Shown here: positions 5,163 to 11,476 of the stretch, one piece after another
How positions within the stretch are numbered: the first letter of the stretch is position 1
Layout: the number at the start of each line of letters is the position of its first letter
Assembly: GCA_016186625.1 (NCBI GenBank)
Contig: JACPLG010000004.1
Coordinates: forward strand, 1 to 14,993
DNA: 14,993 bases
Reading direction: 5' to 3'
Source of the DNA: Candidatus Levyibacteriota bacterium
GTDB taxonomy: Bacteria > Patescibacteria > Microgenomatia > Levybacterales > UBA12049
The notes under the pieces: generated by a model
The model's database searches: none
The model's input: only the letters and a program-made list of their open reading frames with translations
What the model was told of the DNA's origin: nothing
Made by a program: the position numbers and the translations under genes

Positions 5163-5799
5163 CTCTCTTTGTTTTAACAAGGATTAAATATAGGCAAATA
5201 AGACCAAGGGAGGTTCCAAGCAAGGCTCCGCCCAAAACGTCTGTTAGCCAATGCTCTCCTAGGAAGATTCTGCTTAAAAACATAAAAAAATCAAAAGTCA
5301 AAATTAAAAACGCAAAAATATATTTTAATTCTTTGGAAAGTTTCGAACTTTTCCATATAGCAAAAAGTAAAACTGCGGAAATAAAAGTTACCCTTGCCAC
5401 ATGTCCCGAAGGATAAGAAAAAAACCCTCTGGAAATCTCACCACTTGGAAATCCAAAATGAAGATTTGTTTTTAAAAACTCCGCTGAAGGGCCGTTTTGG
5501 AAAATTATAGATTTGCCCACTATTTCAAATACTGCGGTAAGTGCATAAAAAAATAGAACATATAATTTTCTCAAAATCCTGATTGAAAAATATAAAACTA
5601 GCAAAAATAGACTTGCAGTTTCTGCAGTGCCAATGATGCTAAAGACTGAAAACGGAGTTATTATAAAGTCTGGTATAGTTTTTTGAAGAAATAGAGTTGT
5701 TTGATAATCCAGGTCTGAGAACATGTTTAAACTTACCAGAATTGAGAAGATTAAGAATAGAAATAAAATAAAAATGCCAGTTCTTAGAAGTTTATTCAT
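5152..5799 (-). CDS. PAP2-family membrane phosphatase
   Basis: 215 aa, about six hydrophobic segments, the usual size for bacterial PAP2 lipid phosphatases (for example undecaprenyl-diphosphate or phosphatidate phosphatases) acting at the outer face of the membrane. The signature parts are K96-x6-GP (residues 96-104), PSGH (130-133) and SR-x5-H-x3-D (S176, R177, H183, D187). The catalytic His pair and Asp are intact. In the first motif the usual Arg of K-x6-RP is Gly103, which may weaken phosphate binding or reflect a divergent subfamily. A second FPSGE just before YPSGH is a curious partial echo. It is convergent with the MBL gene. Downstream of galU and on the same strand, it could take part in envelope lipid-carrier recycling. 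Confidence 0.8.
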   Translation of the reverse strand: MNKLLRTGIFILFLFLIFSILVSLNMFSDLDYQTTLFLQKTIPDFIITPFSVFSIIGTAETASLFLLVLYFSIRILRKLYVLFFYALTAVFEIVGKSIIFQNGPSAEFLKTNLHFGFPSGEISRGFFSYPSGHVARVTFISAVLLFAIWKSSKLSKELKYIFAFLILTFDFFMFLSRIFLGEHWLTDVLGGALLGTSLGLICLYLILVKTKRARG

Positions 5800-5876
5800 T
5801 GCTTCATTGTTTCATTGCTAAACTGCTTTGTCTAGAGAAACAATAGAACAATTTAACAATCGAACAATTTCTCAAG
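5800..5876. repeat. Simple A/T-rich repeats between PAP2 and galU
   Basis: 77 nt made of reiterated short words: ATTGCTTCATTGTTTCATTGCT, broken as TTCATTG units (5797-5817), and GAACAATTT / AACAAT units (5838-5870). No gene or promoter with confidence. Such word repeats are common between genes in this group of bacteria. Confidence 0.5.
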
Positions 5877-5888
5877 CTAAAGCTTGAG
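5871..5888 (-). terminator. Stem-loop at the galU stop codon
   Basis: CTCAAGCT-AA-AGCTTGAG is an 8-bp perfect hairpin, and the galU TAG stop lies in it. The minus strand after it reads AAATTGTTCG, without a real U-run, so termination is uncertain. Confidence 0.35.
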
Positions 5889-6767
5889 ATTTTTGAGGAA
5901 CTGCCTAAGTTCTCCGTTAATCTCGGGGTGCTCAAGGGCAAGCTCAATGCTTGTCTTCATATATTCGAGCTTATTTCCTGTATCATAATAGCGACCTCCC
6001 TTAATCTCTGTTGCCAAAATTCTTTTTCCATCTTTTAACATCAGTTTCAAAGCGTCATTGTAATAAAACTCTGCTCCCTCCCCCAGGTTTTCGAGAATCT
6101 GATCCAGATAATTGAATATGTCCGGAGTAAAAATAGATCCCGAAACCGTTGCAAGATCTGAGGGCGCATTCTCTTTTCCGGGCTTTTCAATTAACACCTT
6201 AACATCAATCACTCCGTCGCCCAACTCGTCTCCGCCTGCAAATCCATACCTTGCGTAATCTGCTTCAGACCTAGCTCTGATGCTTCCCATAACCGGTGCT
6301 TTGTATTTCTCATAAACCGCAAGCATCTGCTTGAATCTTGACGGTTTTGCTACAATAAAATCGTCTGAAAAAGTGTAGATGAAAGGCTCGTCCCCAATCA
6401 GGTGGCGTACATTTACTAAGGGCGTTCCGTTTCCATATGGGCCTTTTTGGCGCACATAAATAAAGTTGGCCATTTTAGAAATTCGCTCAACTGCCTCAAG
6501 AAGGGGTCTCTTTTTTTCTCCTCCCTGTCTAAGATTTTCAATTAGGTCAAGATTGGCTGCGTCAAAATGATCCTCAATTGTTCTCTTGTGGTAACCTGTC
6601 ACCAAAATTATATCCGTGATTCCCGCATCCACCAGTTCCTCAACAACATACTGGATAACGGGCTTGTCCACTATTGGAAGCATCTCCTTGGGCATGGCTT
6701 TTGTCTGGGGAAGAAAGCGGGTACCAAAACCCGCTGCCGGAATTACTGCTTTTCTTATTTTCTTCAT
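5877..6767 (-). CDS. galU: UTP--glucose-1-phosphate uridylyltransferase
   Basis: 296 aa from the ATG at 6767; a TTG three codons upstream is less likely. GalU makes UDP-glucose from UTP and glucose-1-phosphate for envelope glycans. The N-terminal nucleotide-binding motif reads AAGFGTRFLPQTKAMPKEML (residues 11-30), followed by VDKPVIQYVVEE. VTGYHKRTIEDHFD, FSDDF (the metal-binding Asp), GSIRARSEADYARYG and VLIEKPGKENAPSDLA are all family landmarks, and the length is typical. It lies 35 nt downstream of the four-helix-bundle gene on the same strand, in a spacer made of CTACGGACTAC repeats. No Shine-Dalgarno is visible. Confidence 0.95.
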   Translation of the reverse strand: MKKIRKAVIPAAGFGTRFLPQTKAMPKEMLPIVDKPVIQYVVEELVDAGITDIILVTGYHKRTIEDHFDAANLDLIENLRQGGEKKRPLLEAVERISKMANFIYVRQKGPYGNGTPLVNVRHLIGDEPFIYTFSDDFIVAKPSRFKQMLAVYEKYKAPVMGSIRARSEADYARYGFAGGDELGDGVIDVKVLIEKPGKENAPSDLATVSGSIFTPDIFNYLDQILENLGEGAEFYYNDALKLMLKDGKRILATEIKGGRYYDTGNKLEYMKTSIELALEHPEINGELRQFLKNLKL

Positions 6768-6778
6768 AATTTGCAAAT

Positions 6779-6801
6779 AGTCTACGGACTACTGACTACG
6801 G
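6779..6801. repeat. CTACGGACTAC-type repeat upstream of galU
   Basis: Reiterated GACTAC/CTACGG words flank one side of the four-helix-bundle gene. Related words occur at 7169-7183, and in inverted form at 7231-7247, on the other side. Confidence 0.6.
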
Positions 6802-6802
6802 C

Positions 6803-7148
6803 TCATTTATTCAAGCTTTTAACTAACGCATTAAGCTTAGCCACTAGCATATTAGCTTGTTCATAGATTATATCAAAATCTTTTTCAGGAACATACTTTT
6901 GGTCTAATGCAATATAAAATCCTGTAATTACTTCCTCACAAGAACCGATTGCCATTCTCAAAAATCTTTTAAATTCAGCATCCGACTTTTTGTCTGATCC
7001 CTCAGCAATGTTTAGCGCTATCGAAATAGCTGCGCGCCTTATTTGATTTGTTAATCCAAATTTTTCCTCTGAAGGAAAGTTTATAAACCAAGCCAATAAA
7101 TTTTCTGGCGTCTTGCCAAACAGTTAATTTTTCGAACCTAAAAGACAT
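6803..7148 (-). pseudogene. Four-helix-bundle (S23/Avd-type) protein gene, frameshifted
   Basis: The downstream frame encodes the family core: NFPSEEKFGLTNQIRRAA, SIALNIAEGS, then EFKRFLRMAIGSCEEV and the last helix. Taken alone it would start at a TTG (7096), within what should be helix 1. In the +1-shifted frame just upstream, from an ATG at 7148, the expected first helix is intact: FEKLTVWQDARKFIGLVYKL. The two parts join near 7075-7085, where the usual few residues between YKL and FPSEE are missing, so a small deletion broke the frame. The family (23S rRNA intervening-sequence protein, also Avd of diversity-generating retroelements) forms pentameric rings that bind nucleic acid. Repeats flank the gene. 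Whether a +1 slip at CTT-T rescues it is unknown. Confidence 0.75.
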
Positions 7149-7259
7149 GTGCTTGCGAATAGCATACATACTACGGACTACAGAATCAATATGCTGCAGG
7201 CTGTAGACAGAAAGTTGTTAGCAACTTCTGCCGTAGTCTGTAGACTGTTTGCTCTGAGC
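7149..7259. repeat. Repeat-rich spacer with inverted CTACGGACTAC words
   Basis: It contains CTACGGACTACAG (7171-7183), an inverted relative CCGTAGTCTGTAGACTG (7231-7247), a GCTGTAGACAG word (7199-7209), and a small hairpin AGTTG-TTAG-CAACT region (7212-7226). No gene is visible. It lies behind the broken four-helix-bundle gene and resembles the spacer at 6779-6801. Confidence 0.5.
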
Positions 7260-7289
7260 AATTTTAGGCTTTACATAAAGCCTAAAATT
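7260..7289. promoter_or_regulatory. 14-bp-arm palindrome over the secE -35 box, candidate operator
   Basis: Perfect inverted repeat with arms 7260-7273 and 7276-7289 around a CA centre. The -35 box TTTACA (7270-7275) is at its middle and the right arm fills most of the promoter spacer. It is not followed by T-runs on either strand, so it is unlikely to be a terminator. It could be a repressor site for the secE-nusG-ribosomal operon. Confidence 0.45.
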
Positions 7290-7298
7290 TGGTACAAT
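7270..7298 (+). promoter_or_regulatory. Promoter of secE-nusG
   Basis: -35 TTTACA (7270-7275), 17-bp spacer, -10 TACAAT (7293-7298), each 5 of 6 to the sigma-70-type consensus. The predicted start near 7305 gives a ~34-nt leader that holds a TCCGCC-AGAGTT-GGCGGA hairpin (7311-7328) and no Shine-Dalgarno site. Confidence 0.65.
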
Positions 7299-7310
7299 GT
7301 TTGGTAATTA

Positions 7311-7328
7311 TCCGCCAGAGTTGGCGGA
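7311..7328 (+). repeat. TCCGCC...GGCGGA hairpin in the secE leader
   Basis: 6-bp perfect stem with a 6-nt loop, 10 nt before the secE ATG. The same arms occur at 857-871, and a degenerate version inside rplA (9061-9086), suggesting a dispersed small palindromic repeat. Confidence 0.5.
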
Positions 7329-7338
7329 TTTAAAATAA

Positions 7339-7524
7339 ATGGCGACTCCTCCTGTAACTTTTGTAAAACAAGCTTTGGATGAACTTAAAAAAGTCAAGTG
7401 GCCAACGCGAATTGAAATCATGAGGCTTACCATTTCAGTGCTTATTATAAGTGCAATTGTAGGCGTTTTTCTGGGAGGACTCGACTTTATCTTTACAAAA
7501 GGAATGGATTTGATAATAAAATAA
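7339..7524 (+). CDS. secE: Preprotein translocase subunit SecE
   Basis: 61 aa, the single-spanning short form of SecE, an essential part of the SecYEG membrane channel. The amphipathic helix FVKQALDELKKVKWPTRIEI (residues 8-27) carries the signature KKVKWPTR; it is followed by one membrane helix (about 31-53). The gene is first in the operon and 2 nt from nusG. The secE-nusG-rplK-rplA order is the standard bacterial one. Confidence 0.95.
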   Translation: MATPPVTFVKQALDELKKVKWPTRIEIMRLTISVLIISAIVGVFLGGLDFIFTKGMDLIIK

Positions 7525-7526
7525 CC

Positions 7527-8225
7527 ATGAATGATGATCTAAATAAAAAACGAGATGATCAAGCAGAAGAAGTCTTGGATGAGGCTAGTGAAACTGTGGA
7601 CGAGAAGCCTGCAGCCACTGAAACCACAGAGGAATCCACAGAAGCACAGAAAGAAACTAAGCAAAGTTCTGTGAGCTCAGTGGACAATTCTGTGGCTTCT
7701 GCGAGTGCAAAGTGGTATATAGTCCACACCTATTCGGGGCATGAGAACAAAGTTGCAAAATCAATCAAACAAAGGGTGCAGTCTCTAGGTTTTGAGGACC
7801 GGATATTTGATATTATAGTCCCCACCAGAAATACAATCAAAGTCTCCCAGGGTAAAAAAGCAACAGTTAAAGAAAAAATATTCCCGGGCTATGTTTTGGT
7901 AAAAATGATTCTAACTGACGAATCCTGGCTTCTCATCCGAACAACCCAAGGCGTTACGGCATTTATAGGCACCGGAAATAAGCCGACTCCAATTTCAGAC
8001 AAAGAAGTTGAAGCAATTAAAAAATTTATGGACACAGAAGAGCCGCTTTACAAGACTTCTTTTACGCTTGGTGAGGCTGTAAAAATAGTTGACGGGCCAT
8101 TTGCTGACTTCTTGGGAACAATTGATGAGATAGATGAAGTAAAAGGAAAGTTAAAAGTCTTGGTTTCAATTTTTGGCAGAGAAACACCAGTTGAGCTGGA
8201 TTTTTTACAAGTAAACAAGCTATAA
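7527..8225 (+). CDS. nusG: Transcription termination/antitermination factor NusG
   Basis: 232 aa. NusG binds RNA polymerase, stimulates elongation and links it to Rho or the ribosome. A ~61-residue acidic, Glu/Thr/Ser-rich extension precedes the usual start AKWYIVHTYSGHE (from residue 61), so the core is of normal size (~170 aa). The NGN domain covers about 62-165, with the signature KEKIFPGYVLVKM (115-127). The KOW domain follows, with GEAVKIVDGPFADFLGTI (182-199). The extension is low-complexity and probably disordered. The ATG at 7527, 2 nt after the secE stop, is the only reasonable start. No Shine-Dalgarno is visible. Confidence 0.95.
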   Translation: MNDDLNKKRDDQAEEVLDEASETVDEKPAATETTEESTEAQKETKQSSVSSVDNSVASASAKWYIVHTYSGHENKVAKSIKQRVQSLGFEDRIFDIIVPTRNTIKVSQGKKATVKEKIFPGYVLVKMILTDESWLLIRTTQGVTAFIGTGNKPTPISDKEVEAIKKFMDTEEPLYKTSFTLGEAVKIVDGPFADFLGTIDEIDEVKGKLKVLVSIFGRETPVELDFLQVNKL

Positions 8226-8325
8226 TCTCGAAGCACGAATTTCGAAACTCGAAACAATTTTCAAAAATTCGAATTTAAAAAATTAGAATTTGTTTCGGAT
8301 TTAGAATTTCGGATTTGCGACTGAA
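8226..8325. repeat. A/T-rich word-repeat spacer before rplK
   Basis: About 100 nt of reiterated CGAAT/GAATTT/TTCGGA words in both orientations (for example TCGAATT at 8268-8274, GAATTTCGGATTT at 8304-8316). I see no promoter that stands out and no reading frame. It could be a decayed repeat array. Confidence 0.45.
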
Positions 8326-8330
8326 AGGAG
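8326..8330 (+). promoter_or_regulatory. Shine-Dalgarno site of rplK
   Basis: AGGAG, 4 nt before the GTG start of rplK. It decides between the GTG at 8335 (in frame) and the overlapping ATG at 8333 (out of frame). It is the only clear ribosome-binding site seen in this window. Confidence 0.7.
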
Positions 8331-8334
8331 AAAT

Positions 8335-8754
8335 GTGGCTAAGAAGATCAAGACCATAATTAAGATTAATATAGCTGGCGGGCAGGCTACTCCTGCTCCG
8401 CCTGTTGGAACGGCACTGGGCCCGCACGGACTTCCTATTATGGAATTCGTCCAGGCGTTTAATGAGAAAACTAAGGACTCAAAAGGAACAATAATTCCGG
8501 CAGTTATCACAGTCTATGAGGACAGGACTTTTTCATTTATTACAAAGAAGCCTCCTGTTGCTGAGATGATAAAAAAAGCAACAGGACGTGGTGGCTCTAA
8601 TAATCCCGGCAAAGAACCAGGTGGAGTCATAACCAAAACTCAGGCACAAGAAATTGCTAAAGCAAAAATGGACGATTTAAATACAGAAGATCTTAATGAG
8701 GCTGTCAAGATAGTAGAGGGTACGGCAAGATCGATGGGAGTAAGAATTGAGTAA
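8335..8754 (+). CDS. rplK: 50S ribosomal protein L11
   Basis: 139 aa, the usual length. L11 binds 23S rRNA helices 43/44 and forms the base of the stalk where elongation factors act. The N-terminal domain shows GGQATPAPPVGTALGPHGL (residues 15-33), and the C-terminal rRNA-binding domain shows TGRGGSNNPGKEPGG and the final EGTARSMGVRIE. The start is a GTG with an AGGAG site 4 nt upstream; the first residues MAKKIK are typical. An inverted repeat with a T-run follows before rplA. Confidence 0.97.
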   Translation: MAKKIKTIIKINIAGGQATPAPPVGTALGPHGLPIMEFVQAFNEKTKDSKGTIIPAVITVYEDRTFSFITKKPPVAEMIKKATGRGGSNNPGKEPGGVITKTQAQEIAKAKMDDLNTEDLNEAVKIVEGTARSMGVRIE

Positions 8755-8775
8755 ATTCTCCCAAGGATTCTCACA

Positions 8776-8821
8776 GATTGATAGCGGATAAACGCGGATC
8801 CGCGTGAATCTGTTTTTAAAA
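8776..8821 (+). terminator. Inverted repeat with T-run between rplK and rplA (terminator/attenuator or repeat)
   Basis: CAGATT (8776-8781) pairs with AATCTG (8810-8815), enclosing the 12-bp palindrome CGCGGATCCGCG (8796-8807), and TTTTT follows. This is the layout of an intrinsic terminator or attenuator. The words CAGATT, CGGATAAACG and CGCGGATCCGCG also resemble a small mobile repeat, so either reading is possible. Confidence 0.45.
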
Positions 8822-8838
8822 TCCGTCTAAATCATTAT

Positions 8839-9780
8839 ATGGGTAAAATAAGGATTAAAACAATCGGAATTGAAGAGGCTGAGCAGGGAGAAAAAAAGGC
8901 CGCCAAAAAGAAAAAAGAGGCAAAAGCGGCCAAGAAAACTCATCTTCCCGGAATGGGGGGAGGAGAAAGGGTTGTCGTGGTTGGACCAACCGAGGGAGAG
9001 CTGGAGGCCTTGGAAGCTCAAAAGCCTGCAATCGCTGAGACATCCACCTTCGCTTGGGCTTCCACCGACGCTAAAGCTTTGGCGGACAAGTCAGCGGATG
9101 GGCAAAAACAAACTGAAACTCAGAAAAAGAAGAAATCTAAATTTTCAAAGGCTAAATCCCGTTCTGCGAGATACAGCGCAAAAGTCATAGAAATTGATAA
9201 AAACAAGAGTTATTCCCTAACCGAAGCCCTTGAACTTTTGAAAAAAGTGCATCTTGCCAAGTTTGATGAGACAGTGGAACTACATGTCAACACAACGGAG
9301 TCTGGTATAAATGGTGTAGTCAAACTACCTCATGGCAGCGGAAAAGAGATTAGGGTCGCCGTTGCCTCGGATGAACTCATCGAACAAATTGAAAAAGGCC
9401 TGCCTGCCGCCCGCCTGCCGGCAGGACAGGGCAGGCAGGGCAAAATTGATTTTGATGTTTTGATCGCGTCTCCTTCCATGATGCCCCGTCTTGCAAAAGT
9501 TGCAAAAGTCTTAGGGCCAAAAGGGCTTATGCCAAATCCCAAGAACGGCACTATTTCTGACAGTCCCGAGGAAGCTGCAAAGAAATTTGCGGGCGGACAA
9601 GTAAATTTTAAAACAGAAAGCAAAATCCCTGTAATACATCTTACTGTTGGAAAAATGTCGTTTGGAGATGAAAAACTTTCCGAAAATATAAGAACAATAA
9701 TTGAAGCTATTAAAAAAGACAGAATTCAAAAAGTAGTTCTCAAATCTACAATGAGCCCTGGAATCAAGCTTCAAGTTTAA
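8839..9780 (+). CDS. rplA: 50S ribosomal protein L1 with N-terminal extension and in-frame palindromic insertions
   Basis: 313 aa versus ~230 for ordinary L1, which binds 23S rRNA at the L1 stalk and often represses its own operon. The L1 core starts near residue 112 (YSAKVIEIDKNKSYSLTEAL) and contains FDETVELHVN, then VLGPKGLMPNPKNGT and the closing VVLKSTMSPGIKLQ. Residues 1-110 are a Lys/Ala-rich, probably disordered extension with a THLPGMGGGERVVVV patch. Residues 188-201 (LPAARLPAGQGRQG) split the conserved QIEKG-KIDFDVLIASP segment and are encoded by a 42-nt GC-rich palindromic insert (9400-9441). A second palindromic stretch lies within the extension (9043-9086). The reading frame is kept, so the gene is probably functional. 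rplJ-rplL do not follow. Confidence 0.95.
   Translation: MGKIRIKTIGIEEAEQGEKKAAKKKKEAKAAKKTHLPGMGGGERVVVVGPTEGELEALEAQKPAIAETSTFAWASTDAKALADKSADGQKQTETQKKKKSKFSKAKSRSARYSAKVIEIDKNKSYSLTEALELLKKVHLAKFDETVELHVNTTESGINGVVKLPHGSGKEIRVAVASDELIEQIEKGLPAARLPAGQGRQGKIDFDVLIASPSMMPRLAKVAKVLGPKGLMPNPKNGTISDSPEEAAKKFAGGQVNFKTESKIPVIHLTVGKMSFGDEKLSENIRTIIEAIKKDRIQKVVLKSTMSPGIKLQV
9043..9090. repeat. Probable palindromic element inside the rplA extension
   Basis: TCCACC-TT-CGCT (9043-9054) and TCCACC-GA-CGCT (9061-9072) repeat each other. The second copy can fold with AAAGCTTT and GGCGGA (9073-9086) into an imperfect hairpin. The arms resemble the TCCGCC/GGCGGA repeats elsewhere in the window. It encodes residues of low conservation in the L1 extension. 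Confidence 0.4.
9400..9441. mobile_element. GC-rich palindromic element inserted in frame in rplA
   Basis: 42 nt, far richer in GC than the gene around it. The outer arms CCTGCCTGCC (9399-9408)/GGCAGGCAGG (9430-9439) enclose a 12-bp perfect palindrome CCTGCCGGCAGG (9414-9425). It adds exactly 14 codons between QIEKG and KIDFDVLIASP, two pieces that adjoin in ordinary L1. This is how Rickettsia palindromic elements behave. No transposase is encoded, so mobilisation would need help in trans. Confidence 0.7.
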
Positions 9781-10626
9781 ATGAGTCGAAAAGAAGCAAT
9801 CGGTCGAATTGCTGCTCGTATCCCGAAAAGAGAAGTTATAGGCAGAACCGCCAGTAGGGCCGCGTGGGAATTAACACGTTTCACTGTTCGCCATGAGATT
9901 GATGATCCGCAAGACTATTTCGGAGATGCCAAAGATCATTTGGCTGATGGTGGTGGTTCTCTTATCATTATAGTCAATCACTTCGATCGACTTGACACTA
10001 CAATAATCGGACATGTAATTGAACAAAATTTAACTACTCTTGATCGAGTTGGCGGAGTTGCGTCTCTTAAATACATTGATCCGGCACGTAATAAATTAAT
10101 TTCCTTGGTAATTGATCATGTACGTCAGGCAAAGGGATTTAGTATTATACCCGTTATTCAAGATATTCCTGAAGAACTTGAGCACTACACGAAGAACCCG
10201 GAAGCAATAGCTGGGAAATCTCCCCGCAGATTTAATTTGGAAGCAATGAAAGATGCGATTGAATGGCTTAGAAAACCTGGAAGTGTTTTGATGATTGCCC
10301 CAGAAGGAACAAGGAGTCCTAATCGCAAACTTTTAAAAGCGCACGAAGGACTTGATAGTATTATGCGAATGTCCAGAAGAAATGCCCTTATGTTTCCGAT
10401 TGCCCTCGTTCCTCCTGATACGAGACGAATTGTACCTCCTTATACAAAAGTCAGAGTAATTCCGGGGCAGTTGTTTTCACTGGAAGACGTCCTACAAGAA
10501 CAGGAGAAAGAAGCAAAAGCCCCGGGAAGAGAAAAACTAGTGCCCACACTCACTGATAGGATGATGCTTCGATTGGCTAGGCTTCTTCCTCCTAAAAATC
10601 AAGGGTACTACAGACCCTTTATTTAA
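9781..10626 (+). CDS. PlsC-like acyltransferase (1-acylglycerol-3-phosphate acyltransferase family)
   Basis: 281 aa. The acyltransferase block I NHFDRLD (N66, H67, D72; the NHx4D catalytic pair) and block III APEGTRSP (E175, G176, T177, R178) are both present and ~108 residues apart, as in PlsC. Members transfer an acyl chain to lysophosphatidic acid or another lysolipid. No clear membrane helix is visible, only hydrophobic stretches such as LIIIVNH and ALMFPIALVPP, so membrane association is likely peripheral. The ATG starts on the base after the rplA stop (zero spacing), so it is probably translated by coupling. The N-terminus is basic. The substrate is unknown; CPR genomes usually lack full lipid synthesis, and remodelling of scavenged lipid is a fair guess. 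Confidence 0.8.
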   Translation: MSRKEAIGRIAARIPKREVIGRTASRAAWELTRFTVRHEIDDPQDYFGDAKDHLADGGGSLIIIVNHFDRLDTTIIGHVIEQNLTTLDRVGGVASLKYIDPARNKLISLVIDHVRQAKGFSIIPVIQDIPEELEHYTKNPEAIAGKSPRRFNLEAMKDAIEWLRKPGSVLMIAPEGTRSPNRKLLKAHEGLDSIMRMSRRNALMFPIALVPPDTRRIVPPYTKVRVIPGQLFSLEDVLQEQEKEAKAPGREKLVPTLTDRMMLRLARLLPPKNQGYYRPFI

Positions 10627-10627
10627 C

Positions 10628-10656
10628 TTGCATAAAAACGTCTTATAGTATATAAT
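10628..10656 (+). promoter_or_regulatory. Promoter of the 265-aa gene (near leaderless)
   Basis: -10 TATAAT, a perfect match (10651-10656), 17-bp spacer, -35 TTGCAT (10628-10633). The predicted start near 10663 is 3 nt before the ATG at 10666, so there is essentially no leader and no Shine-Dalgarno site. Confidence 0.65.
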
Positions 10657-10665
10657 AGCCGCCTT

Positions 10666-11463
10666 ATGGTTCAGGAAAGAGAAACATTCAAAAGACTTAT
10701 TGCCGGAGAAGAAGGAGATATAAAAAGAGCTGAGGCTTTTAAAGCAGCTGAGGAAACTGTTGGGCATTTACGCTCAAATGCAGCAACTGCAGCCCAGGAG
10801 TTGGAACATGCCGATAGGGAATACAGAAGGCAGTTGGAAATTCAACTTCTAAGTGAAAGGTTAGATCAGATTGGCGCACATGAGCTTATGGTGGATGTTT
10901 GTAGAATGCTTGGTGGCGGAGATATTGTTACTGGAAGCGGTCTCTATATTGGATACCATGAAGCATCTTGGGATTTTTGGGTTGCCTGGGGCGTTGTAAA
11001 ATCAAAGATTAGGCAATCAGTGCATAAACTAGGAAGAAAACTAACCGATTTTGAGCTATCTAGAATTGCTCTAGGTATTAGACATAGGATACTTGGTGGT
11101 ACGCCCGAAATGCAATTCTATGTACGTGCGGGCACAGGAACAGCAACGCTACAAGAGCCGGGAATGTTATCTTCTCTTAATCCGCTTGGGCCAAGACATA
11201 GATTTCTTACTCATTTTGGCGCTGAGGGTGACCAGATACTCTCCACTACACACTATAGCGGTGAAAATTTAAGACAACTTTTATCAGGCCGTAAAGAAAA
11301 TCCACTAAGTCCAGGTTCTTTTGATCTCTCCCCTCGTGGACCAGCTCTCCGAACAATGCCTATTGACCCCAGGCAGACAGTCAGCAGAAGAAGCCACGGG
11401 CCAGGAGTTGAGCATCTTTTAGGAAAAGGTATTGCAAGGGTAAGAGTCCAACTACAAAGATAA
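10666..11463 (+). CDS. Hypothetical protein, 265 aa, not recognised
   Basis: I do not recognise this family. Residues ~1-70 are charged and probably a long helix or coiled coil (Glu/Lys/Arg/Ala-rich). The middle part is globular: LGGGDIVTGSGLYIGYHEASWDFWVAWGVV is followed by a helical segment with KLGRKLTDFELSRIALGIRHRILGG. The last ~90 residues are rich in Pro, Gly, Ser and Arg and likely flexible. There is no signal peptide or membrane helix, so it is probably cytoplasmic. It has its own strong promoter and stands between the acyltransferase and the surface protein genes on the same strand, without clear linkage to either. Confidence 0.7.
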   Translation: MVQERETFKRLIAGEEGDIKRAEAFKAAEETVGHLRSNAATAAQELEHADREYRRQLEIQLLSERLDQIGAHELMVDVCRMLGGGDIVTGSGLYIGYHEASWDFWVAWGVVKSKIRQSVHKLGRKLTDFELSRIALGIRHRILGGTPEMQFYVRAGTGTATLQEPGMLSSLNPLGPRHRFLTHFGAEGDQILSTTHYSGENLRQLLSGRKENPLSPGSFDLSPRGPALRTMPIDPRQTVSRRSHGPGVEHLLGKGIARVRVQLQR

Positions 11464-11476
11464 ATCCTATTTTCAT

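Noticed and set aside
5800..5876. CRISPR array from the repeated AACAAT/GAACAATTT words
   Set aside because: Units are too short and irregular, and there are no spacers of even length or cas genes.
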